Assembly: GCA_965651255.1 (NCBI GenBank)
Contig: CBFGRU010000219.1
Location: 1 to 5,232 of the forward strand
Origin: CBFGRU01 sp965651255
GTDB taxonomy: Bacteria; Planctomycetota; Phycisphaerae; Phycisphaerales; SM1A02
Direction of reading: 5' to 3'
Length of the DNA stretch: 5,232 bases
The notes under the pieces were generated by a model. That model made no database searches, was not told the origin of the DNA, and saw nothing but the letters and a program-made list of their open reading frames with translations. Below, one piece after another: positions 1-4,739 of the stretch (positions within the stretch are counted from its first letter, which is position 1; each line of letters starts with the position of its first letter). A program made the position numbers and the translations under genes.

Positions 1-80
1 TCCGGGAGTCGTTCCCGGGTCTCCGGGAGCCGTTTCCGGGTCTCCGGGAGTCGTTTCCGGGGGACCGGGAGTCGGACCGG
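1..80. repeat. 21-bp tandem repeat array, about 3.8 units, open at left edge
   Basis: Three consecutive 21-bp units (1-21, 22-42, 43-63) differ from each other at only a few bases, and a degenerate 17-bp fourth copy follows at 64-80. Each unit starts with T/ACCGGGAG and the first three have a CCGG core near the end. Each unit contains an internal inverted repeat: in unit 1, CCGGGA (2-7) faces TCCCGG (13-18) across a 5-nt loop. Unit 2 keeps the pairing with one G-T wobble. The array begins 21 bp beyond the stop of the minus-strand oxidoreductase, so it lies in that gene's 3' flank and might act in transcript ending. A coding role is possible because 21 is a multiple of three and several frames stay open, but no gene is supported. 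The true array length is unknown because it runs off the window. Confidence 0.8.
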
Positions 81-101
81 CGGCTGGGCGAACCGGCGGA
101 G

Positions 102-1163
102 TCAGCCCTCGAGCAGGACTTCACGGCCCGATGTCGAGCTTTCGTAGATCGCATCGAGGATGTGCATGACGGCGAGCCCCTGCTCGAGGGTGCAGAGCGG
201 CTCGCGATCATCGAGAATCGCCTGCACGAGATCCTCCTGCACGCACGGAAGGTTCTGGGGCATGACATCGACGGTTTCGGTCGTGGTGGCCCCGTGCAGC
301 CGGCGTGAGAAGGTGAGGGTGGTGTCGGCGTTCCAGTGTTCATCGAAGAAGGTGCGTCGATGGGCGCCGGCGTCCGAGCCATAGATGTGCATGAACGCCT
401 CCTGATAGTGGTCGTGGTAGCCGGCCCAGGAGACTTCGAGGGTCATCGTCAGCCCGTTTTCGCAGCGAAGGAATGCGATGGCGACATCTTCGACATCCAT
501 GCCGGAGCCGGGGAGATCGCGTTCGGCGAAGAGCTGGTGCGTCTGGCCGGTGACGGTGAGGACTTTGGGGAAGCCGGCGATGAAGAGGGCGCTGTCGAGC
601 ATGTGGACGCCGAGATCGATGAGCGGCCCTCCGCCGGCCCGGTCCTTCCGGGTGAACCAGCCGGCGGCCCCGACCGGAATGCCTTTCTTGCGCATCCAGC
701 CGGTGCGAATGTGGTGGATGCGGCCGAAGTCACCGGCCTGGGCTGCGCGGTGGATGAGCTGGTGTTCGGGCGACATGCGCTGGTTGTAGTGGATCGCGAC
801 CTTCATGCCGCTTTTCTGCGCTGCTTCGAGGATGCGCTGGCCCTGGGCGGCGTTCAGGGCGAGGGGCTTTTCGGCGAGAATGTGCTTGCGGGCTTCGAGG
901 AAACGAATGGTGACCGGCTCGTGCAGATCGTTCGGCAGCGCGAGGGCTGCAAGATCGAACTCGCCCCAGCGCAGGAGATCATCGATGGAGGGGAACGCAT
1001 GTTCGATGCTGAACTCGCGCTTTGCGCGTTCTGAGCGGTGGTGATCGAGATCGCAGATGGCGACGACCTCCGCCCGCTCGTGCCGGCGGAAGAGCGGGAT
1101 GTGGTGCCAGCCCATGCCGAGGCCGACAATGGCGATGCGGATCGGTTGGTTCGTATCGGTCAT
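102..1163 (-). CDS. Gfo/Idh/MocA family NAD(P)-dependent oxidoreductase
   Basis: Predicted 353-aa cytoplasmic oxidoreductase, the usual length for the family, whose members oxidise or reduce sugars, inositols and related compounds using NAD(P). The N-terminal Rossmann fold starts IAIVGLGMGWH, with the dinucleotide-binding glycines G14, G16 and G18, followed by an acidic residue at the end of the second strand (CDLD, D38/D40). The family's EKP signature is at residues 98-100 (ILAEKPLAL). The C-terminal domain carries GGGPLIDLGVHMLD at 177-190, with the expected catalytic D183 and H187. The end, SGREVLLEG, is typical of a complete member. The frame is open upstream to about 1535, but the ATG at 1163 is chosen because the Rossmann strand starts right after it and the upstream stretch is antisense to the next gene. 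No Shine-Dalgarno is visible before this ATG. The substrate cannot be read from sequence. It stands divergent to the gene at 1227 with a 63-bp gap, and the left neighbour is outside the window. Confidence 0.93.
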   Translation of the reverse strand: MTDTNQPIRIAIVGLGMGWHHIPLFRRHERAEVVAICDLDHHRSERAKREFSIEHAFPSIDDLLRWGEFDLAALALPNDLHEPVTIRFLEARKHILAEKPLALNAAQGQRILEAAQKSGMKVAIHYNQRMSPEHQLIHRAAQAGDFGRIHHIRTGWMRKKGIPVGAAGWFTRKDRAGGGPLIDLGVHMLDSALFIAGFPKVLTVTGQTHQLFAERDLPGSGMDVEDVAIAFLRCENGLTMTLEVSWAGYHDHYQEAFMHIYGSDAGAHRRTFFDEHWNADTTLTFSRRLHGATTTETVDVMPQNLPCVQEDLVQAILDDREPLCTLEQGLAVMHILDAIYESSTSGREVLLEG

Positions 1164-1169
1164 GACGGG

Positions 1170-1175
1170 AGAATA
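1170..1175 (-). promoter_or_regulatory. Possible -10 element giving a leaderless oxidoreductase mRNA
   Basis: On the minus strand the bases TATTCT (four of six match TATAAT) end 6 nt before the ATG at 1163. A transcript from here would start at or next to the start codon, which fits the missing Shine-Dalgarno. The -35 position (about 1193-1198, GCGACG) is only a weak match. The spacer is just 63 bp, so any promoter for this gene must lie in it or inside the neighbouring gene. Consensus matching in GC-rich DNA is weak evidence. Confidence 0.25.
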
Positions 1176-1210
1176 GACTGGAAGGTCGAGAGCGTCGCCC
1201 GCGGCGCGTG

Positions 1211-1216
1211 AGGAGG
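1211..1216 (+). promoter_or_regulatory. Shine-Dalgarno site of the 1227 gene
   Basis: AGGAGG, a full anti-16S match, lies 10 nt before the ATG at 1227. The spacing is at the long end of the useful range, but the site clearly supports this start. It contrasts with the divergent oxidoreductase, which has no such site. Confidence 0.7.
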
Positions 1217-1226
1217 TTGCATCGAG

Positions 1227-1997
1227 ATGAACAACAAACTGATTCCGCTGATGCTGGTCGTCCTGGTGGTGGGTGGCGGCGGCGCGCTCGCGTACTTCGC
1301 GTATACGGCGAAGGAGTCCTACGCGCCCGGAGCCGGCAGCACGACCCCGACCCGCGCCACCACTCCGGAAGGAACCGCTGCCGACACGGGCGACGCGAGC
1401 GAAAGCATCGCTGGGAACGAAGAAGTTCTTCGCGCCGATGCGGAAGCGTTGTATGAAAAAGTCATCAACCGCGACCTGGCGCTCGGCGAGCGGCGACGGG
1501 CGGCGATCATGCTCGGCAAGCACCCGGCCGGCCATGCGTTCATCGAGCGGATCCTGAACGATGAGTCATTCATCCGCGAAGGTGAGAACGAAGTCGATGC
1601 CGGCTACATGCTGGATATGAACATCTTCATCGCCCTGCTGATGAACGTGCGCCACGATACGACCAGCGAAGTGCTGATCGCACTGACCGGCTACCTGGAT
1701 GATCTGCGATTCACCCGCATGCTGGAAGATGACTGGGCGCCGGCCGAGGAAGGCGAAGGCGAGCAGACCGAGGAAGAGAATCGCCGCACCGAAGGCGGCG
1801 AACGGGAGGCGAATCAATCCGGCAGCGGCCGACGGAACACGGGCATGACGAGCGGCATCGGCGGGATTCGGCCGAACGCGAACTCGGTGGCGATTCGCGA
1901 GTACGCGATGATGGCGCTGGAACGGGCGCTCGATGTGCGGCACCGGTACAACGTGGATTCATGGCTGGGCGCGATTCGCCAGTCGCGCGGTGGTTGA
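1227..1997 (+). CDS. Membrane-anchored helical protein of unknown function, HEAT-like
   Basis: A 256-aa protein I do not recognise. Residues 1-4 (MNNK) precede one hydrophobic segment at about 5-26, a signal anchor or uncleaved signal peptide with no lipobox cysteine, so the body should face the periplasm. A Ser/Thr/Ala/Pro/Gly-rich linker (about 33-63) leads to a mostly helical region (64-167), with stretches such as ERRRAAIMLGKHPAGHAFIE and IALLMNV. A Glu-rich, very hydrophilic loop (172-197) and a Gly/Asn-rich linker follow. The last helices (about 220-252) read AIREYAMMALERAL then YNVDSWLGAI, resembling the final HEAT-like repeat seen in many planctomycete proteins; this is a pattern judgement, not a domain hit. 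No catalytic motif is visible. The start is fixed by AGGAGG upstream and by the signal anchor. Its stop faces the asnB stop with 9 bp between them. It could be a scaffold or interaction protein, but no function is assigned. Confidence 0.87.
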   Translation: MNNKLIPLMLVVLVVGGGGALAYFAYTAKESYAPGAGSTTPTRATTPEGTAADTGDASESIAGNEEVLRADAEALYEKVINRDLALGERRRAAIMLGKHPAGHAFIERILNDESFIREGENEVDAGYMLDMNIFIALLMNVRHDTTSEVLIALTGYLDDLRFTRMLEDDWAPAEEGEGEQTEEENRRTEGGEREANQSGSGRRNTGMTSGIGGIRPNANSVAIREYAMMALERALDVRHRYNVDSWLGAIRQSRGG

Positions 1998-2020
1998 GCG
2001 CGTCGGCTACTGGTGAATCG
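1972..2020. terminator. Stem-loop spanning both convergent stop codons
   Basis: CGATTCGCCAGT (1972-1983) can pair with ACTGGTGAATCG (2009-2020) over 12 bp, with one G-U wobble in the plus-strand RNA; the same position is an A-C mismatch in the minus-strand RNA. Within the loop, CGCGC (1984-1988) can pair with GCGCG (1998-2002) around a 9-nt loop. The structure contains the stop of the plus gene (1995-1997) and the stop of asnB (2007-2009). No T-tract follows on either strand, so this is not a classic intrinsic terminator. A shared 3'-end structure protecting or ending both transcripts is an inference from its position. Confidence 0.45.
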
Positions 2021-4373
2021 ATGCGCTCAGCGATGGTGAATGATGCCCTTCGCCGCGCACAATGAAGAGCACACGGTCCGCGCCGATCTGGACGGCCTGA
2101 CGACCACGAACGTGGAGCCGCTGCCCGATGTGCGCGAGCTTTGCGGGCAGATCGTTCGCTTCCTGCATCGAACAGGAAACGAGCATAAGCACGGTGCCTG
2201 CGGATGAAGCGGGCCAGTGAACATCCGCATCACCGGCGGCATCAAACCCCGCGCACGATCGCGCAGCGCGATTGACTAGCAGTACCGCGGCGGTGTTCGT
2301 GTCGCGGTCATCCGATTCGATCAGCCGCAGCGAACACCCCCGCGCCAGTTCCGCGAAGTAGTCATCTTCATCACCGATGATGGTGATCGCGGATCCATCC
2401 TTGAGATTGCCGAGCGCCTGGCAGATCCATCGGGCTTCGGTGATGTCTTCGTGCCGCCGTTCGCGGAGGAGACCCTGCCACGGACTGGATGCGCGCGGTG
2501 AAGAGGTGGTGGCGGCGGTGGCGATATTGCCCGTGAGTGAGCCAGTGTGCTGCCGCGCCCAGACACTCATCATGAGGGTGTAGAACACGGCCATCAGGGG
2601 AAGCGATTCGGGCGGCTGAGTGCGGAGCGCCTGTTTCCACGCGGGGGTGAAGAGTGACCCGATGATCGGGTCCGCATCTTCGATGATCGTTCGCACAGCC
2701 GGTGCGTGCTGTTTGAGCCACAGATCCAGCGGCGGTGTGAAGCCGCGCTTCGGTCGATCGATCGCAGCGGCGGGAACATGGCGTCGGGCAAGCTCGCGCA
2801 CAATCCACTTGGCCTCGAATCCGCGCGGCGTCTGCCGGAGTTTCTTCTCCGCGGGGAGCGAGAGGAGGAACTGGGCGACGCGCTCATCAAGGAAGGGGTT
2901 GCGTGCCTCGAGCGATGCGGCCATCGTCATTCGCTCTTCGATCGTAATGAGATAGTCCGGCAGATTGACCGCACAATCGGCGTGCTGGATGCGGCGAAGA
3001 CGCTCACCCTGATGAAGATCCGTGCGCGACCAGGTGGATCGCAACTCATCGTACGGCGTGGCCTGTTGAGTCACGGCGTCGCGCACATGATCAGCGAAGA
3101 TGGCCTCTCGCGCGTTCGGCCACGGCAGGAAACTCGTGTGCTGCAGGTGGAGGAGCAGATCATCCACCGCCGGGGCGAACGTGGCGCGCTTTGAACGCTC
3201 GCGCGCCGCGGCCGCGGCTTCGTGCACCCAGCCGTATCGACCCGGGTAACCGGCAGCAAGTTCATCACCCCCCTGACCGGAGAGGACGACGGTGAGTTCT
3301 TCCCGCGCCATCTGCGCGAGCAGGCGCGTGGGGAACATGGCGAAGTTTGCAAACGGCTGGCCGAAGAACGAGGCGGTTTCGTCGAGCGTCGCGAGGAAGT
3401 CCCCACCGCGAACGAGACGATGCTTCCAATCGCAACCGAGCGCGGTGGCGACCATCTGGGCGTAGGGCAACTCGTTCAGTTGTTCGCTTTCATCGAAGCC
3501 GATGGAGAAGGCCTTGATGGCCCCGCCGCTGGCTTTCGTCGCAAGGGCCGTGATGAGAGATGAATCAATACCGCCCGAGAGCAGGCAACCGATGGGAACA
3601 TCGCTTACCAGTCGACGTGTGACGGCGTCGGAAAGAAGTTCTTCGAACGCATCGACCGCATCCTGATCATCGGCCGGCGTGTCGATCAGCGTGGGTTCCC
3701 AATACCGCCGTGTGTTCTGGTTCCAGCGATCGTTGGCCGCTTCCAGGGTCAGCACCGTTGCGGGTTCGAGCAGTCGAATGCCGTGATAGATCGTCCGCGG
3801 GCCGGCCACGCGCCCGTGCGCGAAGAACTGATCGAGCGCCACCGGATCAAGATCGAATCGGCGGTTGAGAAGGATGAGGAGCGCGTTCAGTTCACTGGCA
3901 AACGCGAAACAGGTTTCGTCGGCGAAGTGATAGAGCGGCTTCTTGCCCAGCCGGTCGCGCGCGAGGGTGAGGGTTCGCGTCGATTCGTTCCAGTGGCCGA
4001 AGGCAAACATGCCGCTGATCTGCTCAACCGCGCCGGCGCCATGCTTAGCGAGGAGATGCGCGAGCACTTCGGTGTCGCTGAGCGAGCGAAACGGTACGCC
4101 CCGAGTCTTGAGCGTCTGGCGCAACGCGCGGAAGTTATAGATTTCACCGTTGTACACGAGGACGCGCTGCCGGTCGTCCGAGAGAAACGGCTGCTGCCCA
4201 CCGATGAGGTCGATGACTTTCAATCGGCGGTGCGCGAGGCCTGCCCCCTGCCCGATCCACTCGCCCGCTTCATCCGGGCCGCGGTGGAGCATCGCTTCGC
4301 GCGACCGTCGGAGCCGGTCCAACGGAACGGCTTGCCTCGGATCACGATGAATGAGACCAACGATGCCGCACAT
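2007..4373 (-). CDS. asnB: Asparagine synthase (glutamine-hydrolysing) with an extra C-terminal domain
   Basis: A 788-aa cytoplasmic amidotransferase predicted to hydrolyse glutamine and pass ammonia to an adenylated carboxylate, normally aspartate to asparagine with ATP. The ATG at 4373 is chosen because family members start MCG and use Cys2 as the glutaminase nucleophile; the frame runs open to about 4565 without support. Glutaminase domain (1-190): HRRL at 48-51, YNGEIYN at 74-80, SDTE at 99-102. Synthetase domain (about 240-605): ATP-pyrophosphatase loop LSGGIDSS at 265-272, SGQGGDE at 365-371, MAASLEARNPFLD at 484-496 and PKRGF at 541-545. The SGQGGDE motif has Gln367 where E. coli AsnB has an essential Glu (motif alignment by eye). 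After an Ala/Ser/Thr-rich linker (about 612-632), some 150 residues form an additional alpha/beta-looking domain not present in E. coli AsnB (554 aa). The gene is divergent from the 4740 gene and convergent with the 1227 gene, so it is probably transcribed alone. The family is certain; the exact acceptor is not. Confidence 0.93.
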   Translation of the reverse strand: MCGIVGLIHRDPRQAVPLDRLRRSREAMLHRGPDEAGEWIGQGAGLAHRRLKVIDLIGGQQPFLSDDRQRVLVYNGEIYNFRALRQTLKTRGVPFRSLSDTEVLAHLLAKHGAGAVEQISGMFAFGHWNESTRTLTLARDRLGKKPLYHFADETCFAFASELNALLILLNRRFDLDPVALDQFFAHGRVAGPRTIYHGIRLLEPATVLTLEAANDRWNQNTRRYWEPTLIDTPADDQDAVDAFEELLSDAVTRRLVSDVPIGCLLSGGIDSSLITALATKASGGAIKAFSIGFDESEQLNELPYAQMVATALGCDWKHRLVRGGDFLATLDETASFFGQPFANFAMFPTRLLAQMAREELTVVLSGQGGDELAAGYPGRYGWVHEAAAAARERSKRATFAPAVDDLLLHLQHTSFLPWPNAREAIFADHVRDAVTQQATPYDELRSTWSRTDLHQGERLRRIQHADCAVNLPDYLITIEERMTMAASLEARNPFLDERVAQFLLSLPAEKKLRQTPRGFEAKWIVRELARRHVPAAAIDRPKRGFTPPLDLWLKQHAPAVRTIIEDADPIIGSLFTPAWKQALRTQPPESLPLMAVFYTLMMSVWARQHTGSLTGNIATAATTSSPRASSPWQGLLRERRHEDITEARWICQALGNLKDGSAITIIGDEDDYFAELARGCSLRLIESDDRDTNTAAVLLVNRAARSCAGFDAAGDADVHWPASSAGTVLMLVSCSMQEANDLPAKLAHIGQRLHVRGRQAVQIGADRVLFIVRGEGHHSPSLSASIHQ

Positions 4374-4384
4374 GCCAGCAGATT

Positions 4385-4393
4385 TCCCCTTCC
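4385..4393 (-). promoter_or_regulatory. Purine-rich possible ribosome binding site of asnB
   Basis: The minus strand reads GGAAGGGGA 11 nt before the ATG at 4373. It is purine-rich and partly complementary to the 16S tail, but it is not the AGGAGG core and the spacing is long. It supports the MCG start only modestly; the Cys2 requirement is the stronger argument. Confidence 0.35.
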
Positions 4394-4425
4394 GGGCCGT
4401 CGATGAAGGACGATCGAACCGGCAC

Positions 4426-4454
4426 CAACGTCCGGGGGCGCACAGCAACGTCCG
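4426..4454. repeat. 9-bp direct repeat pair, 20-bp period, upstream of asnB
   Basis: CAACGTCCG occurs at 4426-4434 and again, identical, at 4446-4454. The 20-bp centre-to-centre distance is close to two turns of B-DNA, so both copies would face the same side of the helix. They lie 53-81 bp upstream of the asnB start codon. This is the layout of a binding site for a dimeric or cooperative regulator; the sequence gives no regulator identity. Chance occurrence of one such pair in a 366-bp region is not negligible. Confidence 0.5.
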
Positions 4455-4460
4455 AACGAG

Positions 4461-4491
4461 GTTATCGACCGTCATCGACCGGAAGGGCCAA
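4461..4491 (-). promoter_or_regulatory. Weak promoter candidate for asnB
   Basis: On the minus strand TTGGCC (4486-4491, four of six with TTGACA) and GATAAC (4461-4466, four of six with TATAAT) are 19 bp apart. A start site would fall near 4454, giving a leader of about 80 nt. The spacer is longer than the ideal 17 bp and the matches are modest, so this is only the best candidate I could find. Confidence 0.2.
4464..4481. repeat. 8-bp direct repeat pair, 10-bp period, upstream of asnB
   Basis: ATCGACCG occurs at 4464-4471 and 4474-4481, separated by TC, giving a 10-bp period of about one helical turn. It lies only 9 bp past the CAACGTCCG pair and overlaps the possible asnB -10 and spacer, so a protein bound here could affect asnB transcription. 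The function is inferred only from spacing and position. Confidence 0.45.
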
Positions 4492-4507
4492 TCTTGAGCA
4501 CACCCGC

Positions 4508-4536
4508 TTCGCCCCCGCGGATCATGGTGGTATGCT
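4508..4536 (+). promoter_or_regulatory. Candidate extended -10 promoter for the lipoprotein gene
   Basis: TGGTATGCT (4528-4536) is an extended -10 element (TGN plus TATGCT, four of six). The hexamer TTCGCC at 4508-4513, 17 bp upstream, is a poor -35, which is tolerable for extended -10 promoters. Transcription would start near 4543 and leave a leader of about 200 nt that contains the palindrome and hairpin below. Confidence 0.3.
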
Positions 4537-4606
4537 CTGAAATGGTGTCGGCTGGCGCGGAACATGGATTTTCAAGCGATTGGCCGTACCAAATCGCCGA
4601 TACCCT

Positions 4607-4633
4607 CGAACGCGGCGATCCGGATCGGGTTCG
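4607..4633. promoter_or_regulatory. 12-bp palindrome nested in a longer inverted repeat
   Basis: CGATCCGGATCG at 4616-4627 is a perfect 12-bp palindrome. It is flanked by CGAAC (4607-4611) and GTTCG (4629-4633), a second set of inverted arms with unequal spacers (4 and 1 nt). The site lies downstream of the candidate promoter and 107-133 bp before the start codon, where a repressor site or a leader hairpin could sit. No known operator is recognised. Confidence 0.35.
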
Positions 4634-4698
4634 CCCGCGTACAGTCAACCCGGCTGCTGATGAGATGATCCGCAGGGAGAGCAGCGAAGTGAGAAGCC

Positions 4699-4720
4699 GC
4701 CCTCTTTCCATCACGAGGGC
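4699..4720 (+). other. Small leader hairpin just before the ribosome site
   Basis: GCCCTC (4699-4704) and GAGGGC (4715-4720) form a 6-bp GC-rich stem with a 10-nt loop, ending 7 nt before the Shine-Dalgarno. CCTC within the left arm could alternatively pair with GAGG of the Shine-Dalgarno (4728-4731). That raises the possibility of translation control, but it may be chance. Confidence 0.3.
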
Positions 4721-4727
4721 AAGAGAC

Positions 4728-4732
4728 GAGGA
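4728..4732 (+). promoter_or_regulatory. Shine-Dalgarno site fixing the 4740 start
   Basis: GAGGA lies 7 nt before the ATG at 4740, near-ideal spacing. It decides between this ATG and the in-frame ATGs at 4524, 4542 and 4665, none of which puts a signal peptide at the N-terminus. Confidence 0.6.
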
Positions 4733-4739
4733 ACCTGGA

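Larger units (their letters stand above)
4374..4739. other. 366-bp divergent intergenic region between asnB and the lipoprotein gene
   Basis: This gap must hold promoters for two genes pointing apart. I see phased direct repeats on the asnB side (4426-4481), weak promoter candidates for both directions, a 12-bp palindrome (4616-4627) and a small hairpin (4699-4720) on the lipoprotein side. The plus frame of the 4740 gene is open from 4407 with ATGs at 4524, 4542 and 4665. Third-position GC over 4542-4739 is roughly 58% by hand count, against about 75% for the first 40 codons after 4740, so coding extension is unlikely. A 34-codon ORF at 4564-4668 has no good ribosome site. No tRNA or other RNA gene is seen. 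Confidence 0.7.

Noticed and set aside
1..101. Read-through of the oxidoreductase stop into RLPETRK-like heptads, with an LPET string resembling a sortase signal
   Set aside because: The oxidoreductase already ends at the usual family length with a normal terminus. The heptads are a by-product of the 21-bp repeat, and there is no signal peptide or C-terminal anchor.
3..308. Plus-strand frame open from the left edge, encoding RESFPGL-like heptads, ending at TGA 306-308
   Set aside because: Its codon boundaries line up with those of the minus-strand oxidoreductase, the antisense register most often free of stops. It would overlap that gene by over 200 bp. It could be the tail of an outside gene, but nothing supports that here.
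336..1034. Long plus-strand open frame opposite the oxidoreductase (232 codons)
   Set aside because: It is antisense to a well-supported Gfo/Idh/MocA gene with all family motifs. The protein is Gly/Ala/Asp/Glu-rich without motifs, as expected of a shadow frame in GC-rich DNA.
1164..1535. N-terminal extension of the oxidoreductase (124 extra residues)
   Set aside because: The extension is antisense to the 1227 gene, is Arg/Ala-rich, and puts the Rossmann fold far from the N-terminus, unlike the family.
4374..4565. N-terminal extension of asnB by 64 residues
   Set aside because: It would bury Cys2, which must be N-terminal after Met removal to act as the glutaminase nucleophile.
4564..4668. 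34-codon plus-strand ORF as a possible leader peptide
   Set aside because: It has no convincing Shine-Dalgarno, no run of regulatory codons, and chance ORFs of this size are common.
4524..4739. In-frame upstream starts (4524, 4542, 4665) extending the lipoprotein by up to 72 residues
   Set aside because: They would place the signal peptide internally. Third-position GC is lower there, and GAGGA at ideal spacing supports 4740.
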